Below, one piece after another: positions 1 through 9,746 of a stretch of DNA of 64,000 nt (position 1 is the stretch's first letter; the number at the start of each line of letters is the position of its first letter). The DNA lies in assembly GCF_020360975.1 (NCBI RefSeq), contig NW_025408674.1, positions 682,001 to 746,000 on the forward strand, written 5' to 3'. The position numbers were made by a program, and so were the translations under genes. The notes under the pieces are model-generated. The model worked only from the letters and a program-made list of their open reading frames with translations. It was not told where the DNA came from and searched no databases. This DNA is from Hirsutella rhossiliensis. Lineage: Eukaryota; Ascomycota; Sordariomycetes; Hypocreales; Ophiocordycipitaceae.

Positions 1-531
1 CGTCATAGCATCGGCAGGGTTATCTGCGCCGTTGACCCAACGGATTTCCGCAATATCCCTTGATTCATATGCCTGCCTCAGCGCCATGATATCTATCATG
101 AGTCGCTTCTCTGTTGTGGTGCCAAGTTTGACGAGGCACTCATAGAGGCTATATGAATCTGTGCAAATGACGAGCGGGATTTGCTTCAGATCAAGGCGTT
201 GTGCGATCGTATTGACCGTTTGCTTGATCACAAATGCGAGATCGAAGCCCGATGTCAATCCATAGATCTCTGATGCAAGAACGCTTCGAGTAACGCGCTT
301 GCATTTAGTTGAGCTCCAATGAAGAATGTTTCCGCGGATGGAAAATGAATCGGTTGATTGCGCGGTCTCATTGGCGATGATAATCACAAAGCCGATTTGA
401 GAGCTTAAATCCTTATTGTTGGCGAATGATCCATCGGTGAACACAAAGATCTTCGCGCTCTCGAGATCGATGGGTATGTAACATAGGCCACGGTCGGGAT
501 TGTTGATCTGCCATTCAATCCGCTTGTTCAA
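1..531 (-). CDS. copia A copy 1 RNase H domain (runs off window)
   Basis: Open on the minus strand from about 531 to the window edge (NKRIEWQINNPDRGLC... FVFTDGSFANNKD... VICTDSYSLYECL). It carries the acidic residues expected of a copia RNase H. At about 313-325 this copy reads through HWSSTKCKR, while copy 2 has one G fewer and stops. So copy 1 is the intact version of this domain. Confidence 0.75.
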   Translation of the reverse strand, partial: MNKRIEWQINNPDRGLCYIPIDLESAKIFVFTDGSFANNKDLSSQIGFVIIIANETAQSTDSFSIRGNILHWSSTKCKRVTRSVLASEIYGLTSGFDLAFVIKQTVNTIAQRLDLKQIPLVICTDSYSLYECLVKLGTTTEKRLMIDIMALRQAYESRDIAEIRWVNGADNPADAMT

Positions 532-1028
532 AGCCTTGAAGTCGGTATTAACGGGCTCTTGGGCTTGTGCCGCAACGGAACAATCGTATGTTGCTTCGGG
601 TTGGCAAATCGAAGCGATATATGCCCCGGCGCGTTGAGCAGCATAATCCTGATGCCTACTTGATGCCTGAAGATTGATCTCCTCGAGGTTTTGGGCTTGG
701 CCCTGCCTGACGATGACACAGCCATTTTGTATGGTCAGGCGGCTGCCGTTAAAGTCGCAGATGGAACCTTCTTGGAGAATCTCTTTTGGCTTGGCCTTAA
801 AGCAGAGTTCTTTCTCCTCGATCTTGAGAAATGCATCTGTGCCAACAATGAATGTGTCATCCGTTTGCAAGGCCGCGATGCCAAACAGGTCCTTGTCGGC
901 GATGTTGTTTGCCGTGATCAGAAGGCACGGGTCAAACGAAGAGGTTTCCATATTAAGCTTGCGGCAGTGATGGTCGTGATATGTGTTGAACCAGTGGGCT
1001 CCTGCCTCTGCGATGCCATATAGCGGCT

Positions 1029-1442
1029 TCACGATTCGCAGGATTGTTCCTCTGGATATCTTCTTTTGAGTTCTTGAGGAAGGGCTGCAAGGATGACACG
1101 GGCCAGCTTGGTCTGGGATTGTGTGTATGCCATCGTGATGTCTCTGATCATGATGAACATATCCCGTGTGCAGAGAAACGGTGCTAAGGCCAAGGCCACG
1201 CGTTGTGCGGGCCGGCTGATGGTAGGGGCTTGTGTGAGGATCCCGTTTCCCATCATCATTGTATCCTTGCACAACGAGGCGTGATTTCTCGTATGGCGTT
1301 GCAGTATTTCTTCCCTTAACCTCTCTGACCATTCGTGATTTGAAGACACGATATCCACCATGTTTATTCGCATCGAATTCTTCGGGTACAATGACCCCAG
1401 CGGCGAGGAGGTTCGTGAGCTCGAGTGTGTCGGAAGCTTCAA
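1029..1442 (-). CDS. copia A copy 1 reverse transcriptase fragment
   Basis: The real part is the downstream portion (ILTQAPTISRPAQRVALAL... DITMAYTQSQTKLARVIL), which matches the uninterrupted RVT_2 domain of copy 2. The upstream codons are out of frame. The palm motif QTDDTFIVG follows at about 812-878 in another frame. Confidence 0.6.
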   Translation of the reverse strand: MKLPTHSSSRTSSPLGSLYPKNSMRINMVDIVSSNHEWSERLREEILQRHTRNHASLCKDTMMMGNGILTQAPTISRPAQRVALALAPFLCTRDMFIMIRDITMAYTQSQTKLARVILAALPQELKRRYPEEQSCES

Positions 1443-1645
1443 ATGGGAAACCGGTGCTTGTGATCTTTCCTTCAGCTCGTAGCCGCTTGGCTAGGCCGAG
1501 ATGTTCCATTTCTTTTCGAACAAGAAACGCATTAGCTTCATGATGAACGATAAATTGAACGGGTGAGCAAACAATAGTGGATTCTGATGTGCCATTTTGT
1601 GCAGCATCCTTCCTAGGTCGGCCACGCCTGCGCGGCCTCTTTGGC

Positions 1646-2515
1646 TCAGGGTATTCGAAAGGTTTGGGTTGGTCTTCTGTGGTAGGAAGAGGAAGAGGTT
1701 GTTGAGTTGTGGGTGGAAGGGAAGAGGGTTTTGAAGAGGATGTTGTTGATCGGATTGTGTTGAGGAAGGAGTGATTGTTGTGTTGATGGGTCTGTGCGGC
1801 TAGGGCTAGGGTCGGGTTGCAACTGAGGAAGGAGCGATTCCGGGTGACGATAGTACGGTTGGACGCATGTACTGCGAAATTTCGCTGGTCCGTTGTCCAG
1901 GTCAACTGCGATTTCCGTATCCGTCACCTCGAGCACTTTATATGGGCCTTGCCATCCGTGCTTCTCGCGAAATACGCGAACTTCGCTTCCTAGCGCCAGG
2001 GATAGGGGCAGGCGCAACGCTGTATCAGGCCCATTACGCGTATTTAACGCGGTCTGAACCTTCCTCTGGGCGTTGATCTTCCTCAGCTCTGACATCGTTC
2101 GCCACACCGCCTTAGCTCTTGCCATTGCGGAAGGTGTAGGCGGCGAATCCATCGTCATTCGAGGCAGAGCACCGAAGACGAGGAGGGTTGGAACGAGGCC
2201 ATCCGGACCGGCTGTGTCGTTGACAGCCTTGAAAGCCATTTGAAGGACTTGATCAGGGCTCACGGTATCCTTCAGCTCTGCCTTTAATATATCATATGCT
2301 CTTCGGACGGGCACATGATACTTCTCAACCTTCCCAACAGCCCAATGTGCTTCCACAGGCACCTGATGACACGTTATTCCCATCAATTTCGCTTCTGCTT
2401 GGAACTCGGCAGCAGCGAAATTCGTGCCTGCGTCATGAGTGATCACATCGGGTGGTCCAAGGTATGTATCCATCCAACATTGTTTCAACGCGAGCCACGT
2501 TTCCTTGGCCGTCAT
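1646..2515 (-). CDS. copia A copy 1 integrase core and C-terminal region
   Basis: 289 codons, identical in length and sequence to 27139-28008 of copy 2. The second catalytic Asp is in THDAGTNF and the Glu in VEAHWAVGKVEKYH, giving the D-D-E triad with the preceding fragment. A basic beta-rich C-terminal region follows (SEVRVFREKHGWQGPYKV), then a Pro/Ser/Thr-rich linker. The AT-hook lies just downstream in another frame at 1602-1642. Confidence 0.8.
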   Translation of the reverse strand: MTAKETWLALKQCWMDTYLGPPDVITHDAGTNFAAAEFQAEAKLMGITCHQVPVEAHWAVGKVEKYHVPVRRAYDILKAELKDTVSPDQVLQMAFKAVNDTAGPDGLVPTLLVFGALPRMTMDSPPTPSAMARAKAVWRTMSELRKINAQRKVQTALNTRNGPDTALRLPLSLALGSEVRVFREKHGWQGPYKVLEVTDTEIAVDLDNGPAKFRSTCVQPYYRHPESLLPQLQPDPSPSRTDPSTQQSLLPQHNPINNILFKTLFPSTHNSTTSSSSYHRRPTQTFRIP

Positions 2516-3183
2516 GTTGGATAGGAATCTCCTGCCTGATAGGCAGTGGCTTGATCAACAACATGGAGGACTGGTCTGCCACCCAATGTCATGACATCAA
2601 CGATGACTTCGTAATTGAAGTCACAATCATCCTTCAAGCTGAACTTGAACCTTCGTGGCGGGTCGGATTTCATCTGACAGTAGTGGCAGAACTTCTTGAT
2701 CATTTCCAGAGCTTCGATTTCCACATCATGGCCAGCCGAATTCAGCAGCTTGTGCAGCCGATACACGGATGGATGACCAAAACGCGTGTGGAGGCGCCGC
2801 AATTCAGCCTCCGTGAGATATGCCACTGATGCCTCTTGTTTCCGCAAGAAGAACCACGCGTGACCCCATCTTCGAATCACTGGAACGCTCACACCATTGC
2901 CAACGAGCTCGTTCGTGACGTTATTTAAATATACGCCGAGCCGATCCATATCAGCTAGGCATAGGAGGAATGGCGTTGGCACGTTGACTATATGAAAATC
3001 AACCTCTCCCACTGGTGTGTTCAAGGTGATCACGCCAAGTGGTGTTTCCAATCTTCCTGCACCAAATCTAACTGGTTCGGGCTTGCGATCATCACGGAAT
3101 TGGACTGGGGGCATCTCTCGTTGGAGAGCACGCAGTTGTTCGATTCCTCCCGTCGATATGCATGCCGCACCTGTGTCCGGCAT
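2512..3183 (-). CDS. copia A copy 1 protease and integrase N-terminal domain
   Basis: Starts within the aspartic protease (MPDTGAACISTGG, catalytic DTG). It continues through a gag-pre-integrase region with the HHCC zinc site: histidines in LHTRFGH, cysteines in FCHYCQ. It ends in the first part of the integrase core (IVDVMTLG, first catalytic Asp). The frame is open here, whereas copy 2 has two small indels in the same region. Confidence 0.75.
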   Translation of the reverse strand: MPDTGAACISTGGIEQLRALQREMPPVQFRDDRKPEPVRFGAGRLETPLGVITLNTPVGEVDFHIVNVPTPFLLCLADMDRLGVYLNNVTNELVGNGVSVPVIRRWGHAWFFLRKQEASVAYLTEAELRRLHTRFGHPSVYRLHKLLNSAGHDVEIEALEMIKKFCHYCQMKSDPPRRFKFSLKDDCDFNYEVIVDVMTLGGRPVLHVVDQATAYQAGDSYPT

Positions 3184-3260
3184 GATTCCTTGGAACGAGT
3201 CTTGAGAGTAACGATCTAGTATGAATTGTGTGGGTTCGTCACTGTTGAATAACTTGATGC

Positions 3261-3719
3261 CTACTGGAGATCCGATGATGGAAAGCTTCGTTGGACAGAA
3301 GGTCGCAGCAGCGTAGAACGATTCATAAGGGTCAGAGGAGTCAGAATCATCGGATTCCTCGGTGCTCGAGTCATCCTGATCCTGTGATTCCCTTCATAGT
3401 CAGCCAAGAACATAGCATACGAACGAGATTGACCGTGGAAGCCTCTCTCTCGTAGATACTTCTCTTTGGCTGCTTTTCTCTCGTTTTCAGGATGTCTCGT
3501 TGAGAAACAACCTTCCTTGCCGCAAACGTAGCATTTCTTCTTCCAATTTGGCTGACGCCTTTGTGATTGACCTCTTGTTCCGCCGGAATTTCGCTGAAAT
3601 TTGCGATCCACGAAGTGCTGATCATGTCCTCTATCCAGGTCTTGGGGATATTGGCCACTGGGTTGTTCAGATCGTTCATCTTGCATGGCAGATAGCGATG
3701 ATCGAAGCTGTGATGCCAA
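3261..3719 (-). CDS. copia A copy 1 Gag C-terminus with C-C-C-H zinc knuckle
   Basis: Contains CYVCGKEGCFSTRH, spaced C-x2-C-x4-C-x4-H, where a standard retroelement knuckle is C-C-H-C. Copia family B has the same arrangement (CFVCGQEGCWSTKH), so it is conserved between families rather than a random change. The likely role is nucleic-acid binding in the Gag particle. Confidence 0.65.
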   Translation of the reverse strand: MASQLRSSLSAMQDERSEQPSGQYPQDLDRGHDQHFVDRKFQRNSGGTRGQSQRRQPNWKKKCYVCGKEGCFSTRHPENERKAAKEKYLRERGFHGQSRSYAMFLADYEGNHRIRMTRAPRNPMILTPLTLMNRSTLLRPSVQRSFPSSDLQ

Positions 3720-4369
3720 TCCCTCAAATGTAGGTGCGGAGAGTATATCGCGAGTCGGAATTCAGGCACACCACGGCACGCCCTGAGCGTTGCATCGATC
3801 AGGCCACCTTCGCCGCCAGACTTATCCCCGAGTGCTCTCCTACAGAGCCGCAATTTCGTAAGAAGGGCCTGGAGGACCTCGTCAGATGACTTACCGGGCA
3901 TCTCAGCCCGAAGTCGGCTGAAGGTGAGGGTGCTCCAGTGGGTATGATACATCTTCTGGTTGATTTCGGTGTCAAAGTGCTCTTTCATCTTCTGATACAT
4001 CTCAGCGAAGGTTAAATCAGTGCTGATTTCGTGTAGAAAGAAGGACTGAGCTTCCTTGGCCAGAATCGAAGGGAAAACACCATGGAATTTAGACGGAGGA
4101 ATGTTTGCTTGACGGCACACGCTCATGAATTTCCGGATCTTGTCATCGAAGATATCGTATGGTTCGCCGGTATAGGCTAGTTTCTTGTCCCATATCTTAA
4201 TGAATCTAATCGTGAGATCGGCCTCAACTTCCTCGTTCTCGAATCGAACAGGTGGAATGCTCGTGTATGCATCTCGGAAGTTGGTAGTCCGTACGGGAGC
4301 GTCTGCTGATACCGAGGGATTCGCGCCATTGATGCTGAGGCTCTTGCTGAGCGGGTTGATGGGTCTCAA
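3371..4369 (-). CDS. copia A copy 1 Gag core (UBN2-like capsid region)
   Basis: The long central Gag fragment (PPVRFENEEVEADLTIRFIK... to PGKSSDEVLQALLTKLRLCR), typical of fungal copia capsid proteins. After about base 3730 the true frame shifts to 3261-3719. The same stretch in copy 2 has one fewer G at a GG (GCCAAGGAAG versus GCCAAGAAG), so each copy is broken at a different place. Confidence 0.65.
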   Translation of the reverse strand: MRPINPLSKSLSINGANPSVSADAPVRTTNFRDAYTSIPPVRFENEEVEADLTIRFIKIWDKKLAYTGEPYDIFDDKIRKFMSVCRQANIPPSKFHGVFPSILAKEAQSFFLHEISTDLTFAEMYQKMKEHFDTEINQKMYHTHWSTLTFSRLRAEMPGKSSDEVLQALLTKLRLCRRALGDKSGGEGGLIDATLRACRGVPEFRLAIYSPHLHLRDWHHSFDHRYLPCKMNDLNNPVANIPKTWIEDMISTSWIANFSEIPAEQEVNHKGVSQIGRRNATFAARKVVSQRDILKTREKQPKRSIYEREASTVNLVRMLCSWLTMKGITGSG

Positions 4370-4764
4370 TGATCTGAGGATTCCGGTTCCGCCGGTCGGG
4401 TAATAGTTGGCTGCTGGATTACTACCGGTGCCGGTGACGATATAGCCGCTTTAACAGTTCCTTGGAGCAGCTTCTGTTTCACCTTATATGCCACGGTGTT
4501 TTCAGCAACCTCTTGACCAAGCAACTCGTTCTCATCCCATTCAGGAAGTTCGTTACTTGTTAGAAGGCCACATAAAGCTCGAGAGATGCTAGAGTTGGCC
4601 TTGCCCATATAGATCCCCCTAATTCTGAGAAGCGTCCGGAGTCTTGATCTAAGGCGTGGGTTGATTAGTTCGAAGTCATCATAGCTCCATCCCGTGAAGT
4701 CGTTATACAGATCCCCAAGCAGGGCAATTCCGTGGTTACGTTTATCCACCGTGTATGTTGCCAC
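4366..4764 (-). CDS. copia A copy 1 Gag, second fragment
   Basis: This continues Gag in a new frame (YTVDKRNHGIALLGD...). The matching sequence is uninterrupted in copy 2 at about 24890-25290, so this is a piece of one gene, not a separate one. Confidence 0.6.
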   Translation of the reverse strand: MATYTVDKRNHGIALLGDLYNDFTGWSYDDFELINPRLRSRLRTLLRIRGIYMGKANSSISRALCGLLTSNELPEWDENELLGQEVAENTVAYKVKQKLLQGTVKAAISSPAPVVIQQPTITRPAEPESSDH

Positions 4765-5125
4765 ACAGCCTAAGAAGAAGCTGTTGCGGTGGACAAGGGA
4801 GGAGCTCTGGGTGATAGGTTCGTTGAGGAAATCCGCGTCGAAATGCCTGATCGGGAGTGAAGGGCTCCACGATCGTCAGGTTCCGTTCAACGAGTTGCCT
4901 GTCTTCGAGAGACACGTTGGCCGGGGTATCCTGGGCTGTTGCCGGGGCTAGTGCGGCAGATGAATTGTCAGACATATTGACAGGCTGTGTGCTGAGAAAC
5001 AGGGCACAGGGTGTCAATGAGGTTATCAATGTGCGATAGGGCACGCCTAAGGGTCGCTGATGACAGCAAAGCTTAGGCACGGTTGGATAACTAGAGTGGG
5101 CTCTGATGCAGAGTCTTCGTAGCAA
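4742..5125 (-). CDS. copia A copy 1 Gag, N-terminal fragment
   Basis: This is the start of the Gag region. The likely start is the ATG at 4975 (MSDNSS...), since the residues before it are leader sequence just downstream of the LTR. Compared with the copy at 24677, two bases are missing near 4862-4868 (a short CT/GG run), which breaks the frame; Gag continues in the frame at 4366-4764. Gag forms the particle that packages element RNA. Confidence 0.6.
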   Translation of the reverse strand: MLRRLCIRAHSSYPTVPKLCCHQRPLGVPYRTLITSLTPCALFLSTQPVNMSDNSSAALAPATAQDTPANVSLEDRQLVERNLTIVEPFTPDQAFRRGFPQRTYHPELLPCPPQQLLLRLCGNIHGG

Positions 5126-5242
5126 TCCGCGCGTTGTAGCAACTATCCTACCGTCAGGAGCTCGCTTTGCAGAGCGTGACGATAGGTTAGCTCTCTTCCG
5201 TCTTGCTGTTCTGTGTCACCTTTGCCGGGCGACACTGATCAG

Positions 5243-5442
5243 TGTGGACAGGCTCTTCACTGCAGTGAGGTTATTCGAACTGGTTCAATTGGTTATATCT
5301 TGTGTAACTAGGGAAACGTGTCCCATACAAACTGTGTGCAAAGACCTTCCTCCCTGTGTCTCACCTCTTACTCGCACGTGACTAGCGCGGTCGATTAGTT
5401 ATACGTGCGCGATCGGTGCCTAGTGCACAGGTGGATCCAACA
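5243..5442 (-). repeat. 5' LTR of copia A copy 1
   Basis: A 200-bp LTR that matches the LTRs at 24210-24409 and 30108-30307 in reverse complement, with TG...CA ends. It contains a CACGTG motif. The flanking bases are TATTT (5443-5447); the partner target site copy is outside the window. Confidence 0.93.
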
Positions 5443-5874
5443 TATTTAATCTTAAATAACGTAAAGTTAAATTTATAAAAAATAGAGGACTATTAATTTA
5501 AAACTATATAGCTTTTTATAAAATATATTTAAAATTATAAATTTTATTATAGTTACTTATTATAGACTTTAAAGCAAAATAGCTTATTTACTTTTTAATA
5601 TAATTATTTATATATTTTTAAAAATATTATTAAACTATATTTTTAGTTTTTTTCTTTATAGTAACTTTTATACTATAGTTTTAAAAATCTATAAATAACT
5701 TTATATAGCTACTTAAACTATATAATATTTATATTATAAAGAAAAAATAGTTATAATAGATAGTTAATAAGTTTTTATTTATTTATAGTAATTATTTAGC
5801 TTTATAGAGATTTTTAAAGTAAACCTTTAATTTAGGTACTTTTTAAAGTTTCCTTTATTTAATATTAAGATTTA
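5443..5874. other. AT-rich island between two copia elements
   Basis: About 430 bp of almost pure A/T with very few CpA or CpG dinucleotides and many TpA, and no coding potential on either strand. This composition is what heavy RIP leaves in ascomycetes. It separates copia A copy 1 from copia B and provides the target site for both. Confidence 0.7.
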
Positions 5875-6074
5875 TGTGGGTAGGCACCTGCGGCAGCTGC
5901 TGCAATGAGACGGTACTAGGGTTAACCTGATGTTGTATTCGTCTTGATTCTCTATCTAAGGAGGCAGAGGCCAGCGTGGAGAAAGGGGGCACGCTGCCCT
6001 CAGCCGCACACGTGACCGTACGGGTCACGTGCCAACCATGGTTGGTCACACCACTAGATAGATACATTCCTACA
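5875..6074 (-). repeat. 3' LTR of copia B
   Basis: 200 bp with TG...CA ends. It contains CACGTG twice (6009-6014 and 6026-6031) in an inverted near-palindrome. 6075-6291 is the element 3' UTR, without coding signals. Confidence 0.93.
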
Positions 6075-6291
6075 CAGGCAACTCTTCTTTTGCTGTGAGA
6101 AGCACAGCAACACCTTGAACGGGTCTAAAGGATAGTAGCGTTAAGGCCGTGAAGGAATGTGCCGTGAGGGGCGTGTGTCATTATTGCCAAAAAGTGGGTC
6201 CGACGTCTTGTTCTTAGCTGTAGATATCTGGGAAGAAGTGAAGGGGTCTTCCTGATAGGAGCAATCATTTGATCATAGGTATAAGGAGCGG

Positions 6292-6906
6292 TTAGGAACG
6301 TTGTACGTATCCTTCGACTCGAATTGTCAGACTATTGGTATCGATGAAGCGTTCCAGGGCTCGGTTTGGTGATGCTTTCGTCATTGCATCTGCTGGGTTG
6401 TCTGCGCCGTTGATCCAACGAATATCTGTTATCTCTCTCTTCTCGTATGACTGGCGAAGGGCCATGATATCAATCATCAATCGTTTTCCTTCGTCGTACC
6501 GAGCTTGACTAGGCATTCGTAGAGAGTACGAATCCGTACAGACGATGAGAGGGATAGGAGGAAGGTTGAGTCGTTCCGTAATTATCTTCATAGTCATCGC
6601 AAGGGAGATGCCTATGTCGAATCCGTTGGCCATACCGTAGATCTCTGATGCTAGGACGCTACGGGTAACACGTTTGCACTTTGTTGAACTCCAGTGTACG
6701 ATGTTACCACTAATCTCGAACTGTTTTTCTTTGTGGTTTGTCTCGTTAACGAGGGCAATGACGAATCCTAGTTGGGAGGATAAGTCCTTGTTGTTTGCGA
6801 AAGAACCATCGGTGAAAACCATCAGCTTTGCAGTAGCTAGATCAATTGGTTTGTACGTGAGGCCACGTAGTTGGTGATCCATTTGCCATTGCAGTCGCTT
6901 GTTCAA
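6292..6906 (-). CDS. copia B RNase H
   Basis: 204 codons: NKRLQWQMDHQLRGLTYKPID, MVFTDGSFANNKD (first Asp), SEIYGMANG (Glu), IVCTDSYSL (Asp), GADNPADAMTK. It degrades the RNA strand of the RNA-DNA hybrid during replication. The frame is open to a stop close to the 3' UTR. An internal indel around 6490-6525 replaces YECLVKLGTTTEKR of family A by an out-of-frame stretch. Confidence 0.7.
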   Translation of the reverse strand: MNKRLQWQMDHQLRGLTYKPIDLATAKLMVFTDGSFANNKDLSSQLGFVIALVNETNHKEKQFEISGNIVHWSSTKCKRVTRSVLASEIYGMANGFDIGISLAMTMKIITERLNLPPIPLIVCTDSYSLRMPSQARYDEGKRLMIDIMALRQSYEKREITDIRWINGADNPADAMTKASPNRALERFIDTNSLTIRVEGYVQRS

Positions 6907-7127
6907 AATTGCGTAATCTTTATCCTCAGGGTCTGTACTTGGGCGGCGACTGAAACATCGAAAGAAGCTTCCGGTTGAGCAATTGAAGCAATGTATGAGG
7001 CTCGCGCTCGTTCCTCAACGTAGCGCTGGTGACGATCAATTGCTTTAGGGTCAATGGTGGTCATTTTGCTGCTTGTCCCTTCTGTTGAAGTAAAGGGATC
7101 CTTTCTTAAGGGGTTATTATTCAGCAA
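6903..7127 (-). CDS. copia B RT-RNase H connection fragment
   Basis: Contains QRYVEERARASYIASIAQPEASFDVSVAAQ, corresponding to QHQDYAAQRAGAYIASICQPEATYD in family A. It runs directly into the RNase H frame at 6906. Confidence 0.5.
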   Translation of the reverse strand: MLNNNPLRKDPFTSTEGTSSKMTTIDPKAIDRHQRYVEERARASYIASIAQPEASFDVSVAAQVQTLRIKITQF

Positions 7128-7129
7128 CG

Positions 7130-7536
7130 TCAGTCTTGCACCATTAAAGTCAACCGTTGTTCCGTATGTGATGTCAGTCTTGGGCTTGGAACGAAATTCT
7201 GCCTTTGTAGCTCTTCTTCTTCACGGGTAGAAAAGTTGTTCGTTCCAAGGATGAGGGTGTCATCAGTTTGCATTCCAACAATACCGAGCGTGTCAGGGCC
7301 AGTATTCGAAATCAGTAGGCAGGAGTCATAGGTGGAGGTAGACATATCCAGCTTTTCGAGGTGATGCTGCTGATATGTGCGGAACCAATGGACTCCGGCT
7401 TCTGCGATACCGTACAGGGCTTAATAACACGAATAATTGTTCCGTTAGGTATTTGCCTTGTAGTTCCGTGGGCAAATACGTAAGAATGGTCCGGAAAGCT
7501 TGGTCTGGGATTGCGGGTATGCCTGAGTGATATCAC
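7130..7536 (-). CDS. copia B reverse transcriptase palm region (two frames)
   Basis: The first frame (7312-7536) holds the central RT. The second (7130-7345) holds STSTYDSCLLISN and GIVGMQTDDTLILG. The catalytic aspartate pair is preceded by Gln-Thr instead of the Tyr-x of the usual YxDD. The two frames overlap and are displaced by a small indel. Confidence 0.6.
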
Positions 7537-7547
7537 GGAGGAGAGGG

Positions 7548-7760
7548 TTATGCCGTAGTTTTGAAGAAGTCCGGGGCAATAGCGAGGATGAGTCTCTGGC
7601 TAACGCGTTGAATTGTCGGAGATTGCGTCAGGAGGGTGGTCTTCTCAAAGTCGTTATGTCCTTGAATAACAAGTCGAGACTTTTCGTAGGGCTTAGTGTT
7701 GATTCCTTTGACTTCACGAACCATTCGAGAGCGAAAGATTCTATAGTTTCCATGACTCAT
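7548..7760 (-). CDS. copia B reverse transcriptase, N-terminal fragment
   Basis: Contains YRIFRSRMVREVKGINTKPYEKSRLVIQGHN and LLTQSPTIQRVSQRLILAIA, which align with the RVT_2 start of family A. Confidence 0.55.
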   Translation of the reverse strand: MSHGNYRIFRSRMVREVKGINTKPYEKSRLVIQGHNDFEKTTLLTQSPTIQRVSQRLILAIAPDFFKTTA

Positions 7761-7945
7761 TTGATCGTATCGTTCAAATTGGAATACACCGCGGCCAACG
7801 AGGTCAGTAATCTCTTTGTTATCGGATTCTTCGAAGGGTCACCAGGAGAGGTGATTATGCCATCAGACCGTAGCTTGAGGAAAGAGCTTGTGCATCTTCC
7901 TCCTTTTGGTCAAGCTCTGGTCTACGGCAGGCCATCATGATCAAA

Positions 7946-8000
7946 TCCTTTGGCTTGTTCTTTGATCCTGGTGGGCGTCCTCTCTTGCGGGGGCGGGGTT
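7946..8000 (-). other. AT-hook motif in copia B linker
   Basis: The minus-strand codons read PRPRKRGRPPGSKNKPK, an extended AT-hook (RGRP core, GSKNKPK tail) that in other proteins binds the minor groove of AT-rich DNA. It sits between the integrase C-terminal region and the reverse transcriptase, the same place as RRRGRPRK in family A. I infer a targeting role; see findings. Confidence 0.75.
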
Positions 8001-8241
8001 CGGGTCGGGCAGGCAGGTCCGTTAGGGTCTTAACGGGGTCTTGAGCCGGTTGTTCATTAAGATCTGAACGAATGCCTGAGGGTCTGTGTCGTGTGTAGGG
8101 TCGGAAAGAGTGGTATCATCACGCAGATACGGTTGTACAAGGGTCGATCGAAAGACTTGGGGCCGTTGACTGTGTCAATGGTGATGTTATGGGTATCAAT
8201 CGATGCAATCTTGAAGGGTCCTTGCCAACCGTCTTTCTCTC

Positions 8242-9693
8242 TCAAACGCGAACTTCACTTTGCAGCGGGAGGGATAGCACTTCTGTCGTGCTCGGGCCGT
8301 TGCGTGCATGGAGGGCATCCTTAACTCGTCTTTCTGCCGAGAGTTGGCGGAGCATTTTCATCGCTTTCTGCATAGCTTCCGATCTTTTGAGGGTAGAAGC
8401 GGAAGGGGCGAGTCTGTAGATACGCGAGGTATGCGCCGAAAACAAGCAACGTAGGCACAAGACCGTCAGGTCCTGCCGTATCATTGATTGCTTTAACAGC
8501 CATTTGAAGGACTGTTTCGGCGGAAGTGGTGTGGCCAATCTCAGCATGGAGGATGTTAAAGGCGCGTCGGAGGGTGCGTGATAGCGTTCAATCTTTCCAA
8601 TGGACCAATGCGTCTCAACAGGTACTTGAGAGCATTTGATTCCCATAATCTTTGCTTCGTTCCGGAATTCGAGAGAAGCAAAGTTAGTTCCTGCATCATG
8701 ACGGAGGGTATCAGGAGGTCCAAGATACGTGTCGATCCAGAGGGTCCGGAGGGTCTCCCATGTATCTTTAGCTGACATTGACGGTAAAAATCTGGCTCCT
8801 TGGAAAGCAGTAGCTGAGTCCACAACGTGTAGAACAGGGCGTTGTGGTGTTCCTAGGTGCATCACATCAACGATGATTTCGTAGTTGAACTCTTGATCAT
8901 CGTTAAGGGTGAACTTGAAGCGGCGTGGGGCTTGTGAGTGCATTTGACAGTGGTGACAGAACTTAGAGATAGTCTCTAATGTGTCTATCGAGACGTCACT
9001 GTGCCCGGCTTGCTTCAAGAGGTGATGGAGCCTAGGGACTGCTGGGTGTCCAAAGCGTCGGTGAAGTGTACGAATCTCTGTTTCCGTAAGAAACGAGATG
9101 GACTCTTCATCTTTCGTAAGGAAGAACCAGGGATGTCCCCATTTGCGTACGACTGGAATGCTTGTAGGGCGATTAGTACAATGATTAGTACAATTGATGG
9201 TATCTGTGATGTTGTTGAAATAGATACCAAGTCGATCCATATCAGCAAGGCAGAGCAAAAAGGGAGTTGGGGTTTGAAGGACGTGGAACGTGATCCTTCC
9301 GAGGGGTGTTTTTAGGGCAACTGTGCCAAGGGAGTTAATCGTGTCGCCGTTGCCAAATTTGATGGAGGCCTGGCCGGATGTAGAGCTGTCGAGAGCTACA
9401 GAAGGATCTTCTCGTTGTAGGGCGATGTACTGAGAATATCCTGCTGTGGAGAATGTTGCTGCACCTGTGTCGATCATGATACCTTGGAATCTATCCCTTG
9501 AATAGCGATCTTCAATAATAAATTGCGAGGCTGGAACAACGGTTTGATCCGTCTGATAGACGTCTTCTCCTGTGATCAAATGATTGAATGCCTGTTGACA
9601 GAGCATTTGGCTTGCTTGCCATTGTTCCGGGTGATCGTTGGTGCTATTGTCATGTTCTTCCCATGTATCTTCAGTGTCATCAAAGCTGCTCAT
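8242..9693 (-). CDS. copia B protease-integrase
   Basis: 483 codons, the longest open piece of this element. The protease DTG is in GIMIDTGAATFSTAG. The integrase HHCC site is LHRRFGHP with FCHHCQ. The core residues are IVDVMHLG (D), RHDAGTNF (D) and VETHWSIGKIERYH (E). After ERYHAP the sequence leaves frame for about 60 codons (the real residues, AVKAINDTAGPDGL, are at 8321-8503) and then returns. The expected catalytic residues are all present. Confidence 0.8.
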   Translation of the reverse strand: MSSFDDTEDTWEEHDNSTNDHPEQWQASQMLCQQAFNHLITGEDVYQTDQTVVPASQFIIEDRYSRDRFQGIMIDTGAATFSTAGYSQYIALQREDPSVALDSSTSGQASIKFGNGDTINSLGTVALKTPLGRITFHVLQTPTPFLLCLADMDRLGIYFNNITDTINCTNHCTNRPTSIPVVRKWGHPWFFLTKDEESISFLTETEIRTLHRRFGHPAVPRLHHLLKQAGHSDVSIDTLETISKFCHHCQMHSQAPRRFKFTLNDDQEFNYEIIVDVMHLGTPQRPVLHVVDSATAFQGARFLPSMSAKDTWETLRTLWIDTYLGPPDTLRHDAGTNFASLEFRNEAKIMGIKCSQVPVETHWSIGKIERYHAPSDAPLTSSMLRLATPLPPKQSFKWLLKQSMIRQDLTVLCLRCLFSAHTSRIYRLAPSASTLKRSEAMQKAMKMLRQLSAERRVKDALHARNGPSTTEVLSLPLQSEVRV

Positions 9694-9746
9694 CTCATGA
9701 CCTTCGTAGTCTAGAATATAGCCTCCGATGTCCGTGAGTTGTACAC

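Larger units (their letters stand above)
1..5442 (-). mobile_element. Ty1/copia retrotransposon family A, copy 1 (3' end outside window)
   Basis: This is the same family as the complete element at 24210-30307 and is nearly identical to it in sequence. It is read on the minus strand: 5' LTR at 5243-5442, then gag, protease, integrase, reverse transcriptase and RNase H down to base 1. Base 1 corresponds to about base 29660 of the other copy, so about 650 bp (end of RNase H, 3' UTR and 3' LTR) lie outside. The domain order PR-IN-RT-RH defines copia. Differences from the other copy are almost all 1-3 base indels, not substitutions. The DNA to the right of the LTR is AT-rich. Confidence 0.93.
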